A stretch of 40,813 nucleotides of DNA from Planctomycetota bacterium (GCA_018970785.1 JAGWVR010000026.1:1-40813); one strand, 5' to 3'; counted from the first letter of the stretch, positions 16,276 to 25,687 are shown. Made by a program: numbers and translations. Notes: generated by a model not told the origin, from the sequence alone.

Positions 16276-18711
16276 TCAGTGGTTGAAGACGAACTCGCGC
16301 GAGTTGAGGATCGCCCAGAATCCGTCCTCGAGGGCCTGCTGTGGATTCGCCTCGGCCGTCACCAGCGCGAGCAGATCGGCCTTTTCCGTGTCGGTCGGCC
16401 GGCGCGACAAGGCGCGGATGTAGATCTCCTCGATCACCTGCTCGGGCGACTGGCCGGCGTCGAGGAGCCGCTTCACCAGGCCCCCGGCCTGGATCTTCCC
16501 CTGGACGGTGTCGCCGTTGAGGAGGTGGAGGGCCTGCGACAGGTTGGGCTCCATCTTCACCTCGCAGGAGCAGACGCTCCCGCGCGTCGCCCGGCCGAAG
16601 GTGGTGAGGAAGTAGGTCGACGTGTTGCCGTCGGCGATCTGCACGGCCCGGGCCCCGAGCGGCAGCCCGGAGAACTTGTTCTTCGTGTCGGTGACGGCCG
16701 AGACCATGTCGAGGAGGACCTCCGCCCGCACGCGCCGCAGGAGGGCGTGGGAGAAGTTGCGCTCGTCGGTCGCGTTGGTCTCGTTGGTCGCGGTCGAGAG
16801 CTGGTACGTCCGCGAGGTGCAGATGTCGCGGACGAGCTTCTTGAAGTCGTACTTCGATTCGACGAACCGCCGCGCCAGGTCGTCGAGCAGCTCCTCGTTG
16901 ACCGACGGATTACTGACGCGGACGTCGTCGACCTCGTCGACGAGGCCGCGGCCGAAAAAGTGCGCCCACACGATGTTGACGAGGTTCCGGGCGAAGTAGG
17001 CGTTGTCCGGGGCGGTGAGCCACTCGGCCATCGCCGCCCGGCGGTCGCGGCCGGCGAGGTCGGGGGAGGCGCCGCCGAGGAACTTCGGCGGCACGACACG
17101 GCCGCCGACCGGGTGCTTGACGTCGCCGCCGCCGGAATTGAAGACCACCGTCTCGCGCGGATCCTCCCCCGGCTTGCGGCCGATCTGGGCGAAGAAATTG
17201 GCGAACCCGTAGTAGTCGTCCATCGTCCAGCGGTCGAAGGGATGGTTGTGGCACTGGGCGCACTGGATCCGCATCCCGAGGAATACCTGGGCGACGTTCT
17301 CGGCCACCTTCAGCGTGTCGGTTTCGTTCTGGTAGTAGTTCGTCGCGGCGTTGGTGAACGTCCCGCCGCTGGCCGACAGCAGCTCGCGGACGAGCTGGTC
17401 GATCGGCACGTTGGCCTGGATCCGCTCCTGGAGCCAGTTGTAGTAGAGGAGCATCGCCTTGTAGCTGATCTGCTGCGAGGTGCGGATCATCAGCAGCTCC
17501 GACCACTTCATCACCCACATCTCGACGAACTCCTTCCGCGCCAGGAGCGAATCGACGAGGTGGGCACGCTTGTCGGGATCGGTGCTCGCCATGAACGAGC
17601 GGTATTCGTCGGCGGTGGGCAGCGCGCCGCAGATGTCGAGCGACACGCGGCGGAGGAACTCCTCGTCGCTGCACGGCTCCGAGGGGTTGATCCGCAGCTT
17701 CCGCAGCTTGGCGTTGACGAGCGTGTCGATGGCGTTGGCGGCCGGGGGATCGGCCCACGTGAACGACAGCCCCTTGGGAAGGACGATCACGTCCATCCCC
17801 ACCGTGTGCGTGTCGTAGCGTGCCATCACGAACGCCTCGCCGCGGTTCTTGGCGGTGATCAGCCCGTCGGGAGAGACCGCGGCGGAGTTGTCGTTGCCGG
17901 TGAGGAACACGGCGAGGTGGGTGACGTCCCGGTCGCTGCCGTCGGCGTAGATGGCGCGGACGGTGAGCTGCTGCGTCTCCCCCGCGCCGTCGAGGACGGC
18001 GCCGGCCGGGAAGATCTCGACCTTCGTCACGGCGGGAACCGGGCCGGGATCGGCGGCCGCCCCCTTCTCGAGCCACTCGAGCAACGTGGCGTAGGCGGGG
18101 TCGCCGACCTTGATCTTCGCGCCGCCGCTGTGGGGCACGGTGCCGGTCGCCTTCTCGAGGAGCAGGCTCTCCGCCGCCAGGGCGAGGTTGAGGCGGCGGC
18201 CGGCGATCTCGCGCGTCAACCGGTGGTGGTCGCCGTCGGGGTCGAAGCCGAACAGCGACAGGCGGAAGCCGTCTTTCCCGCGTGCCGCACCGTGGCAACT
18301 GCCGGTGTTGCACCCGGAGCGCATGAACACCGGCATGACGTCGAGTTTGAAGCTCAGCGGCGGCGTTTCCGCGGCACGGGCGACGGTGACGGGCACCGAC
18401 AGCGTGCGGTCGCCGAAGCTCACCGCGATCGTCGTCGTCCCGTCGGCGACCGGCCGGACGACACGGCCGTCGAGCGCGGCGATCGCCGGATCGGCGGCCG
18501 CGAGCGTCGCCGTGGCGGTGACGTCGCGCGTGATCCCGTCGGCGTAGGTGGCCTGGACGACGAGCGACTGGCGGTCACGGCTCCCGGCCAGCTGCACGGT
18601 CGCGGGATGGACGTCGACGGCGACCAGCGCCGGGGCGTCGCCGCGCGCCGTGGCGGCCAGGGCGACGAGCGTGAGGGCGAGCGACGCCGCAGGACGGAGG
18701 GGGTTGTTCAC
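16276..18711 (-). CDS. BIG2-like, DUF1549 and DUF1553 domain protein
   Basis: The 811-residue product has a signal peptide (residues about 8-23) and two bacterial Ig-like (BIG2-type) domains at about 27-112 and 228-312, both containing a YADG(I/S)xRDVT strand. Between them is CNTGSCHG (134-141), a CX4CH arrangement seen in this branch of the family instead of the usual CX2CH. DUF1549 occupies about 325-510 with a standard CAQCHNHPFDRW motif at 484-495, and DUF1553 about 560-800, including NAYFARNLVNIVWAHFFGRG. It is the third gene of the operon, 36 bases after the PPC gene. Haem binding is inferred from the motifs; function is unknown. Confidence 0.92.
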   Translation of the reverse strand: MNNPLRPAASLALTLVALAATARGDAPALVAVDVHPATVQLAGSRDRQSLVVQATYADGITRDVTATATLAAADPAIAALDGRVVRPVADGTTTIAVSFGDRTLSVPVTVARAAETPPLSFKLDVMPVFMRSGCNTGSCHGAARGKDGFRLSLFGFDPDGDHHRLTREIAGRRLNLALAAESLLLEKATGTVPHSGGAKIKVGDPAYATLLEWLEKGAAADPGPVPAVTKVEIFPAGAVLDGAGETQQLTVRAIYADGSDRDVTHLAVFLTGNDNSAAVSPDGLITAKNRGEAFVMARYDTHTVGMDVIVLPKGLSFTWADPPAANAIDTLVNAKLRKLRINPSEPCSDEEFLRRVSLDICGALPTADEYRSFMASTDPDKRAHLVDSLLARKEFVEMWVMKWSELLMIRTSQQISYKAMLLYYNWLQERIQANVPIDQLVRELLSASGGTFTNAATNYYQNETDTLKVAENVAQVFLGMRIQCAQCHNHPFDRWTMDDYYGFANFFAQIGRKPGEDPRETVVFNSGGGDVKHPVGGRVVPPKFLGGASPDLAGRDRRAAMAEWLTAPDNAYFARNLVNIVWAHFFGRGLVDEVDDVRVSNPSVNEELLDDLARRFVESKYDFKKLVRDICTSRTYQLSTATNETNATDERNFSHALLRRVRAEVLLDMVSAVTDTKNKFSGLPLGARAVQIADGNTSTYFLTTFGRATRGSVCSCEVKMEPNLSQALHLLNGDTVQGKIQAGGLVKRLLDAGQSPEQVIEEIYIRALSRRPTDTEKADLLALVTAEANPQQALEDGFWAILNSREFVFNH

Positions 18712-18747
18712 GGGGTGGATCCGGCGGGGTGGAGCGGACGACGGCTG

Positions 18748-21228
18748 TCAGGGGGCGGCGGTGGCGCCGGAGCCCTTGGCCTGCTGGCGGAGTTTTTCCA
18801 GGCGCGACAGTGGCTTGGCGGCAGCCGCCTCGGGGGGCGTGGGGGCGGGGGCGGCGGCCTGCGGCGCGGCGGCGGGCGCGGGGGCCGGCGGCTTGGTGGG
18901 GGGTGCGATCTGCAGCTCGGTCTGACCGCCGCGCGCCTGGACCGGCTCGCCGGCGACCGACGCGATCAGCTCCACGAACGGCGTCTTGTGGTTCCCCACC
19001 GGGCTCTTGTCGGAGGTCGCCACGTCGAACACCAGCTGCGTGGTGTCCTTGGTGAACTTCAATTCCGGAGCGCTCGTCTCCGGGGGCAGGCCCTGGAGCC
19101 GGGCCACCGCCTCCCCCTCGAAGGGCGCCTTCTGCTCGAGCGTGCAGACGATCTGCGCCGGCTGCCCCTGCTCGCATGAGGCGCGGGCGAGCGTCGCGGT
19201 CGTGAACGGCTCGGCGACGTCGAGGCTCGCCAGCTGCGAGGCAGCCCAGGCCGGGCCGCCGACGTCGGCCTGGCCGATGCAGTACACCGGCCAGTTGCCC
19301 AGCGCCGCGTTGCCGTCGGCGTTGAGCGTGTAGAGCCCCTCGGTGGCGTCGGCGGCGATCGTGATGGTGGGCGCGGCGCCGATCCCCGGCGGACGGAAAG
19401 GAAACTCGACCGTCACCGGACCGGCGAAGCCCTCGGCGCGGGTGACGACGACCTTGAGGTTCATCGAGCCGTTGCGCACCAGCGGCGCCTTGGGCTGGAC
19501 GATCTCGATGCGGAACGGGAGCGGCTCGATCACCGCCATCGCCAGGGCGTCGACGCGGGCGCCGTAATACACGGCGTTGTTGGGGGGGCCGAGGATGAAG
19601 TCGGCGAAGTTCTCGAAGCGGCCGCGGATCTTCGGCTCGTCGGCGGTCGGCCGGGCCTCGAGGACCGTCAGGCCGCCGGCGACGGGAGCGTCGGCGGCCG
19701 CCTCGAAGACCACCGGCATCTGCGCGACGCTCGCCGGCATCGGCCGGGCGTGGACGGTGACGCCGGAGGGGAGCTGCCCCGGCTCGAGGACCAGCTCGCC
19801 GCCGAAGTTGGCCCGGGTGGCGTTGACCAGCACGGCGTAGCGGTTGCCGCGCGGCACGGCGATCTGCTGGCGGGTCTGGGAGTAGCGGTCGACGCGCGGG
19901 ATCGAGAGGGCGAGGCTCGGCTTCACCGGTTCGATCTCGACACGGTAGACGAAGTCGGGCCGCCCGCGCCCGAGGTGGTCGGTGATCCGCACGACGTAGT
20001 CCCCGTCCTCGGGCAGTTGCAGCTGGAGGAACGAGTCGGGGCCGCGCGAGTCGTCGTTGCCGGCGATCGCCCGGCCGTCGGCGTGGAACAGGTTCATCAC
20101 CGGGTCGAGGCCGCTGCGGATCCGCCGCGCGTAGCACTCGATCGTCACTGCCTGGCCCTTGGTGCCGGCGAAGCGGAAGCAGTCGACGTCGCCGGGGGTC
20201 TCGACGACGCCGTTGAAGGCGGTCTCCGCCGCCGCGGCGGTGGCCACCGGCAGGTCGTCGTTCGGCTCCTGCTCCAGCGTGTTGCCCAGTGCCGAGATCC
20301 GCAGCGGCAGCGGCGAGGGGCAGATGCCGCCGCCGTCGACGGGAAACAGCTTGAGGACGGTGCCCGCCGCCGGCACGGCGACCTCCTGGCGGATCGGTCC
20401 GGCGGCGTCGCCGAGGAACGTGACGGCCGTCGTCGTGCCGGCCTTGCCACCGGCCGGGTAGACGGCGGTGGGGCGTGGGAACGAGCCGACGTGGAGCCGG
20501 TAGCGGCAGTTGCCGTCGCCGGCGTAGCTCGTCTCGCGGACCTGGACGTAGTAGGTGCCGTCGTCGGGGGCGAGGATCGAGAGCACGCCGTCCTGCTGGG
20601 CGATCGCGGCATCGTCGACGCTCGCCACCTCGAAGCGCCGCCCGTCGAGGATCGCGATCGCCGGATCGAAGAGGTGGCTGCCGAGGCGCAGGGCCTCGAC
20701 CTCGACGGCGATCCGCTGCCCCTTGGCCGCCTTGACGGCGAACAGGTCGACGTCCTCGCTGGTGACGACGCCGTGGACGGTCGTGCCCGGCTCGATCGCC
20801 TGGGCCTCGTCGAGCGATCCGTTAGGCTCCTTCTCGTCGACCACCGGCAGCGCGCCGACGACGAACGAGCGGAAGTCGGAGATCCCCGACTTGCAGCGCA
20901 CCTGGACGAGGTGCTCGCCGAGCCGGCAGTCGGCGGGGATCTCGACGACGGCCTTGAAGGAGTTGTCGTCGACGGGGGTCAGGGCCGTGACGACGAACCC
21001 GGCCGGGGCGTCGGGGGCGGTGGCGTGGAACAGCAGTTCCTCGGCGTCCTTGAGCCGCGCGCCCTGGAAGAGCAGCTCGCGCTGGCCGCCCCGCTGGACG
21101 CCGCGGGGGAGGATCACGCTCAGTTGCGGAAACGACGCCAGGGCGTCCGCCGCACCGAGCCCCCAGGCCACGCCGGCCATCGCCACCGCGATCCAGTGGC
21201 ACCCCACCAGGCCCCGCTTCGGTTGCAT
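18748..21228 (-). CDS. PPC (pre-peptidase C-terminal) domain secreted protein
   Basis: The ATG at 21228 gives 826 residues with a signal peptide ending near ADALAS (residue 32). Two PPC-type beta domains are visible, each starting with the EPN hallmark: EKEPNGSLDEAQAI (about 132-145) and EQEPNDDLPVATAAA (about 310-325), both followed by the usual GVV...DVDxF strand. The C-terminus is Pro/Ala-rich and ends in a short basic helix. The frame extends back to a GTG at 21261, a possible alternative start. No catalytic domain is seen, so the protein is probably a binding or structural partner of the DUF1501 and DUF1549/DUF1553 products of the same operon. Such gene neighbourhoods recur in planctomycetes. 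Confidence 0.88.
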   Translation of the reverse strand: MQPKRGLVGCHWIAVAMAGVAWGLGAADALASFPQLSVILPRGVQRGGQRELLFQGARLKDAEELLFHATAPDAPAGFVVTALTPVDDNSFKAVVEIPADCRLGEHLVQVRCKSGISDFRSFVVGALPVVDEKEPNGSLDEAQAIEPGTTVHGVVTSEDVDLFAVKAAKGQRIAVEVEALRLGSHLFDPAIAILDGRRFEVASVDDAAIAQQDGVLSILAPDDGTYYVQVRETSYAGDGNCRYRLHVGSFPRPTAVYPAGGKAGTTTAVTFLGDAAGPIRQEVAVPAAGTVLKLFPVDGGGICPSPLPLRISALGNTLEQEPNDDLPVATAAAAETAFNGVVETPGDVDCFRFAGTKGQAVTIECYARRIRSGLDPVMNLFHADGRAIAGNDDSRGPDSFLQLQLPEDGDYVVRITDHLGRGRPDFVYRVEIEPVKPSLALSIPRVDRYSQTRQQIAVPRGNRYAVLVNATRANFGGELVLEPGQLPSGVTVHARPMPASVAQMPVVFEAAADAPVAGGLTVLEARPTADEPKIRGRFENFADFILGPPNNAVYYGARVDALAMAVIEPLPFRIEIVQPKAPLVRNGSMNLKVVVTRAEGFAGPVTVEFPFRPPGIGAAPTITIAADATEGLYTLNADGNAALGNWPVYCIGQADVGGPAWAASQLASLDVAEPFTTATLARASCEQGQPAQIVCTLEQKAPFEGEAVARLQGLPPETSAPELKFTKDTTQLVFDVATSDKSPVGNHKTPFVELIASVAGEPVQARGGQTELQIAPPTKPPAPAPAAAPQAAAPAPTPPEAAAAKPLSRLEKLRQQAKGSGATAAP

Positions 21229-21330
21229 GGCTGTCGTACGGCGGAGACCGCCGCGTCGCACTCCAGGGAGAGGAAGGGAGGGGGAGGGAAACCGACGCCC
21301 GCCGACCGCCGCAGCGGCGGCGGAGAGGCG

Positions 21331-22638
21331 TCAGACGATCAGGTCGCGCCGCACCTTGCCGCCGTCGACGATCTCGATCGGGCGGTCGCCGGGGGCCATC
21401 AGCTCCTTGTCGGCGACGATCCCGAGCCGGTCGTAGATCGTCGTCGCCCAGTCCTCGACGGTGAGCGGGTCGTCCTCCGGCTCGCTGGCGGTGGCGTTGC
21501 TCGATCCGTAGACGAGCCCCTGCTTGATGCCGCCGCCGGCCATCACCACGCTGAACACCTTCGGCCAGTGGTCGCGGCCGGCCGTGGCGTTGATCTTCGG
21601 GGTCCGGCCGAACTCCGAGCTGATGCAGACCAGCGTCGAGGCCAGCAGGCCGCGCCGGTCGAGGTCGCGGATCAGGGTCGCGAACCCCTGGTCGAGGGCC
21701 GGCATCTGCCCCTTCATGCCACCGGCGATGTTGTCGTGCATGTCCCAGCCGCCGTAGGTCAGCGTCACGAACCGGACGCCCGCCTCGACCAGCCGCCGCG
21801 CCAGCAGCATCCGCATTCCCGCCTGGTTGCGGCCGTACTCGTCCTTGATCGCGTCGGGCTCCTTCGTCATGTCGAAGGCCTCGCGGGCCTTCTCCGAGCT
21901 GATCAGGCTGTAGGCACGCTCGTAGAACGTGTCGAGGGCGTCGAGCGAATCGCTCTTCTCCTTGGCGCGGAAGTAGCCGTTGACGACGTCGAGCATCTTG
22001 CGGCGCTTGTCGAAGCGCCCGGCGTCGACACCGCCCGGGAGGGCGAGGTCGCGGACCTGGAAATTGCCGTCGGCGGGGTCGCTCCCCAGCGAGAACCCGG
22101 CGTAGGAACTGCTCAGGTAGCCGGTGCCGGCGAACTCGTTGGGCTGGTTGGGGATGCAGACGTAGGGGGGGAGGTTGTTGCGCGGACCGAACTCGTGGGC
22201 GACCACCGACCCGATGCTCGGGTATTGCAGGGCGGGGCTCGGCCGGTAGCCGGTGAACATGTTGTGCGTGCCGCGCTCGTGGGCCGCCTCGCCGTGCGTC
22301 ATCGAGCGGCAGATCGCGAGTTTGTCGACCACCTTGGCGGTGTGCGGCAGCACCTCGCCGACGCGGACTCCGGGCACCACCGTCTCGATGCTTCCCAACG
22401 GGCCGCGGTACTCGACCGGGGCGAACGGCTTGGGATCGAACGTCTCCTGGTGGGCCATGCCGCCGGGGAGGAAGATCGAAATCACGCTCTTGGCGACCCC
22501 CTCCTTGCTCTCGTAGTTCTTGAGGTCGGCCCGGGCCTGCTCCATCCGCAGCATGTCGGCCAGAGAAATCCCCAAGCCGCCGATGACCCCCACCGAAAGG
22601 AAGCCGCGGCGATCGAGCCAGTTGCCGGTGCACTTCAT
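21331..22638 (-). CDS. DUF1501 family secreted protein (copy 4, operon leader)
   Basis: The ATG at 22638 gives 435 residues and begins just before a twin-arginine signal (LDRRGFLSVGVIGGLGIS). DUF1501 marks are present: FLPGGMAHQETFDPKPFAP, GGWDMHDNIAGGMKGQMP, SSEFGRTPKINATAGRDHWP and MAGGGIKQGLVYGSSNATA. An upstream in-frame extension is less plausible because it crosses a TATGAT box (complement of 22693-22698) that could be the operon's -10 element, about 50 bases from the start. It is the first of four genes running to 13491. The protein is probably exported folded through Tat; the reaction is unknown. Confidence 0.93.
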   Translation of the reverse strand: MKCTGNWLDRRGFLSVGVIGGLGISLADMLRMEQARADLKNYESKEGVAKSVISIFLPGGMAHQETFDPKPFAPVEYRGPLGSIETVVPGVRVGEVLPHTAKVVDKLAICRSMTHGEAAHERGTHNMFTGYRPSPALQYPSIGSVVAHEFGPRNNLPPYVCIPNQPNEFAGTGYLSSSYAGFSLGSDPADGNFQVRDLALPGGVDAGRFDKRRKMLDVVNGYFRAKEKSDSLDALDTFYERAYSLISSEKAREAFDMTKEPDAIKDEYGRNQAGMRMLLARRLVEAGVRFVTLTYGGWDMHDNIAGGMKGQMPALDQGFATLIRDLDRRGLLASTLVCISSEFGRTPKINATAGRDHWPKVFSVVMAGGGIKQGLVYGSSNATASEPEDDPLTVEDWATTIYDRLGIVADKELMAPGDRPIEIVDGGKVRRDLIV

Positions 22639-22835
22639 GGACTGTTTTCCACGGATGCGCGTGAGGATTCGTGAACCTTTGCCGGTCTCCAAATCATACC
22701 GCGCGGAGGGGGGTTTTCGAGGAATCGCGGGCGGCGCGACGGGAACGACGCGAAGTCTTTATATGGCATGATCTTGCGTGCCGTGAGGTGCGACCACTGG
22801 TCACGCCCTGCCGTCGCCAACCGGGAGTCGAGCCG

Positions 22836-23939
22836 TTGAACGAGAACGAGCCCGTGACCGTGCCGGTGTGGTCCGACGATCCGCGCCATCCCGACCGCGC
22901 CCTCGTCGCCGAGGTGGTGGCCGCGGTGCTCGTCGCGGCGCTGGCGCGCCCCGTCCTCGTCGCGGCGTGGCGCTGGACGCTGCCGAACCTGCGCCGGATC
23001 GACGGCCCGTGGATCGACCGTGTCCGCTGGCTGGCGATCGACGGCGTGTTCGCCACCGGTGTGTTCGTGCTCGGTGCGACGATCGGCAGTTTCCTCAACG
23101 TCGTGGTCCATCGGCTGCCGCTGGGCCGCTCGCCTCTATCCGGCCGCTCCCACTGTCCGCACTGCGGTCACCAGATCCGCCCGTCCGACAACATCCCGGT
23201 CATCGGCTGGCTGCGGCTCGGCGGCCGGTGCCGCGATTGCCAGGCCCCGATTTCGCCTCGGTACCCGATCGTCGAGGCGGTCTGCGGTGGATTGCTGCTG
23301 CTCCTCTGGGAGTGCGAGTGGGCCTCCGGCGGCGCCAATCTCCCCGGTGGCCTGTTGCTTCCGTCGTCCGGGCTCGACTGGCTGATCCTCCAGCCACGCT
23401 CCGATCTGGCCGGGTGCGTCGTGTTCCACGGCGCCGTGCTACTCGTGCTGGTCGTCTGGGCGCTGGTCGCCGCCGACGGCGGCCGGCTTCCGCCGCGCCA
23501 TCTGGCGGCGGTGATCGGCGCGGCCGTCGCGGCGACCACCGTGTGGCCCTGGCTCCATCCCGTGCCGCTCTTGCCGGGAGCGATGCCGGGGCCACCGTGG
23601 CTCTCCCGGGGGCTGGCCGTGGCACTCGTCGGCCTCGCGGTCGGCGGTGTCGTCGGCAGCGCTGCCGGCCGGTCGATCGGCCCGTCATGGGGGCCGGCGG
23701 CCTGCCTGGCACTGTGGGGGGCGGCGTGCGGGTGGCAGGCCGTGGCGGGAACCACGCTGGTGATGGCCGGGCTGCTCGCGGCCGACCGCCTCGCGGTGCG
23801 ATCGACACCGTGGCTGCCGCTTCCGGCGCCGTGGCTGCTCCTCGCCTCCGCCACGATTCACCTCGTGGCGTGGCGCTGGATTCACGGCCTGCTGTTCGGT
23901 GCGGTGCAGGCCGCGGAAGTCGCGCTCACTTGGTGCTGA
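22836..23939 (+). CDS. prepilin-peptidase-like membrane protein (A24 N-terminal domain)
   Basis: The TTG at 22836 is preferred because GGGAG lies eight bases upstream; GTG at 22854 is an alternative. The 367-residue product contains the type IV prepilin peptidase N-terminal domain: GATIGSFLNVVVHRLPLG (80-97), then a zinc site of two Cys pairs (CPHC 107-110 and CRDC 132-135) separated by PSDNIPVIGWLRLGGR, and SPRYPIVEAVCG. Several hydrophobic segments follow. The first catalytic Asp may be Asp214 (AADGGRLP), but the GxGD motif of the second Asp is absent. It may keep methylation or binding activity but lack proteolysis. Its stop overlaps the lipoprotein gene's stop by 14 bases, tail to tail. 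Two pseudopilin genes lie nearby. Confidence 0.82.
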   Translation: MNENEPVTVPVWSDDPRHPDRALVAEVVAAVLVAALARPVLVAAWRWTLPNLRRIDGPWIDRVRWLAIDGVFATGVFVLGATIGSFLNVVVHRLPLGRSPLSGRSHCPHCGHQIRPSDNIPVIGWLRLGGRCRDCQAPISPRYPIVEAVCGGLLLLLWECEWASGGANLPGGLLLPSSGLDWLILQPRSDLAGCVVFHGAVLLVLVVWALVAADGGRLPPRHLAAVIGAAVAATTVWPWLHPVPLLPGAMPGPPWLSRGLAVALVGLAVGGVVGSAAGRSIGPSWGPAACLALWGAACGWQAVAGTTLVMAGLLAADRLAVRSTPWLPLPAPWLLLASATIHLVAWRWIHGLLFGAVQAAEVALTWC

Positions 23940-24399
23940 GCTCGATCGTCGGCAATTCGGTCGTCGTGGGGGTGACCTCGACCGACATGTCCGAACGGTC
24001 ACGCATGGCGTACCGGCTGCGGAGCAGGTCGGGGATGTCGGGAGTCGCTCCCATGCTGACCGGCGCGTTGCGCTTGGCAGGATCGGGCCACGATGCCGTC
24101 ACCTTGAACTTTCCCGCGGGCAGACCGGGCTTCGTCTTGAAAATCGCCTTGTAGGCACCACTCGAGTCGGTCGTCGCGGTGCCGACGTCGCCGGCGGCGC
24201 CCTCGCGGTGGAACAGCAGCACGACGCCATCAGGCGCCTTGCCGTCGACGGTGACGCGGCCGGTCACCGGATAGAGTTTTTCGCTCGCCGGGCCACCGCA
24301 GCCGGCGAGCGCCAAGCCGGCAACGACGACGAGTGCCGTCCCCACCGACCCGCCATGGCAGCGACCGGACAGGGGATGAGAAGTCATGAAACGGTGCAT
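23926..24399 (-). CDS. transthyretin-like (carboxypeptidase-regulatory-like) lipoprotein
   Basis: The ATG at 24399 follows GAGGA by ten bases and gives 157 residues. A hydrophobic segment ends in the lipobox LAGC (residues 31-34), so Cys34 should be lipidated. The mature part starts with YPVTGRVTVDGKAPDGVVLL and continues TTDSSGAYKAIFKTKPGLPAGKFKVTA, the beta-sandwich pattern of planctomycete proteins usually encoded after DUF1559 genes, as here. A strong hairpin lies between the two genes. Its role is unknown; it may bind the pseudopilin or the cell surface. ATG at 24387 is a less likely start. Confidence 0.88.
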   Translation of the reverse strand: MHRFMTSHPLSGRCHGGSVGTALVVVAGLALAGCGGPASEKLYPVTGRVTVDGKAPDGVVLLFHREGAAGDVGTATTDSSGAYKAIFKTKPGLPAGKFKVTASWPDPAKRNAPVSMGATPDIPDLLRSRYAMRDRSDMSVEVTPTTTELPTIELSTK

Positions 24400-24461
24400 G
24401 GCGACGATTTCCTCGGGGACGACACGAACGCGGCGACTCGGCTCACAGGCTCCGGGAAAGC

Positions 24462-24501
24462 GACCCGCCCGTCCGGGAAGCATGGTCCCGGACGGGCGGT
24501 C
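24462..24501 (-). terminator. hairpin between DUF1559 and lipoprotein genes
   Basis: GCCCGTCCGGG (24467-24477) pairs perfectly with CCCGGACGGGC (24487-24497) around a nine-base loop, and GACC/GGTC extends the stem past one bulged C. Read on the minus strand it lies about 85 bases after the pseudopilin stop and 63 before the lipoprotein start. The following bases contain only a short T run, so it may be an attenuator or RNA-stabilising stem rather than a full terminator. Confidence 0.5.
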
Positions 24502-24583
24502 GTATTGTTCACGCTCTGACAGGGGAAACACAACCGACCGCCATGGAATCGACCAGGGCGGGCCGGTCGGCTACCCCGGTGAA

Positions 24584-25687
24584 TCACTCCATCGCCACGT
24601 TCTCGCCGCTGTCGCGGGTGATCATCGCCACAACGATGTTCGCGGCGGTCTCGGCGGTCAGGAACGCCACCGAGCCGTCGGCCCGGACGACCATCGCGCC
24701 GCCCGGGTGCATCGAGTAGATGCCGTCGCGGTTGAGCACGTTGATCGCGGTGCAACCCGGCAGCGACGGCTGCGTCGCGTCGGCACCGCTGTAACCCGTG
24801 ATCCGGCGGGCAGTGTTCCAATCGCCCCAGAACGAGTTGAGGTGGATCGGCTCACCGGAGACACCGCGGTCGGAGATACCGTCGACGACCGAGTTCGGAA
24901 CGAGCTTGCCCATGAAGTAGCGGTCCTGCTTGCCGGCGATCTCGGCCAGCAGGATTGTCTTCGAAAGGCCGTCGGTGGCAGCACCAAGCTTGACGCGGGG
25001 CATCCGCTCGAGCGTCGGGCAGTTCAGCCCCGAGCAATCGGCGTCGCTGACGCCGAGCATGCCGTTTTCCAGGTTGGTGTTGGGCAAGCCGGAACAGGCG
25101 GCGAGATTGCCGGCGACACCGCGTGTCGGCACGTAATCCGTTCGGCCGAGCCTGTACGACGTAGGCCAGCCTGGAATGCTCCCGGTTCCGTAGGGGCCGT
25201 AGTCACTCTTGTCGCTCGGCGTCGACGGGCAGATGAAGACCGGGATGTTCTCCCGGCTCGACGCGGGAACCGTCGCCCCGGGGTACGGTGCGGGCAGGTT
25301 TCGCGGATCGATCAGCGGCCGCTTGAGGTCGAACAAGGCGAACCGGGTCGCCTCTTCGATGAACGGCAGCACCTGACCGTTCGCCGCGAAGCCACGGCGC
25401 GTGTCCTGCGAGGCTCCGGCGAACGGAGCCGCCGGGGACAGGGCGCTCAGTTCAGTCTGCGAGAAGTGCCGGTTCCACGCCGGGAAGCCCTTGTAGCTGC
25501 CTTCGTAGTTGTGATACGCGAGGCCGAGCTGCTTGAGGTTGTTGGAGCAGGCCGACCGCCTGGCCGCCTCGCGCGCCGCCTGGACGGCGGGCAGGAGGAG
25601 ACCGACGAGCGTGCCGATGATGGCGATGACCACGAGCAGCTCCACGAGCGTGAAGCCGCCCCGGGCGCCGGGACGGGGACGATTCAT
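24584..25687 (-). CDS. DUF1559 pseudopilin-like protein
   Basis: The ATG at 25687 has a strong GAGGAG seven bases upstream. The 367-residue product starts with a class-III-type prepilin leader: after Gly11 comes [33 protein letters not shown], with Glu16 at the +5 position, and [17 protein letters not shown], the DUF1559 signature. The C-terminus has [19 protein letters not shown], the H-x-G-G...DGSV block typical of the family. It probably needs a prepilin peptidase for processing and is displayed at the surface or in a pseudopilus. It is followed by a lipoprotein gene and preceded by a TTGCAA/TATTAT promoter about 340 bases upstream. Confidence 0.95.
   Translation of the reverse strand: MNRPRPGARGGFTLVELLVVIAIIGTLVGLLLPAVQAAREAARRSACSNNLKQLGLAYHNYEGSYKGFPAWNRHFSQTELSALSPAAPFAGASQDTRRGFAANGQVLPFIEEATRFALFDLKRPLIDPRNLPAPYPGATVPASSRENIPVFICPSTPSDKSDYGPYGTGSIPGWPTSYRLGRTDYVPTRGVAGNLAACSGLPNTNLENGMLGVSDADCSGLNCPTLERMPRVKLGAATDGLSKTILLAEIAGKQDRYFMGKLVPNSVVDGISDRGVSGEPIHLNSFWGDWNTARRITGYSGADATQPSLPGCTAINVLNRDGIYSMHPGGAMVVRADGSVAFLTAETAANIVVAMITRDSGENVAME

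Noticed and set aside
13437-16286. A 949-codon open frame on the plus strand opposite the cytochrome-WD40 gene
   Set aside because: It is Arg/Gly/Ala-rich with no recognisable domain and mirrors the codon pattern of the real gene at high GC.
16039-19179. A 1046-codon plus-strand frame opposite the DUF1549/DUF1553 gene
   Set aside because: The opposite strand encodes clear family motifs; this frame shows none.
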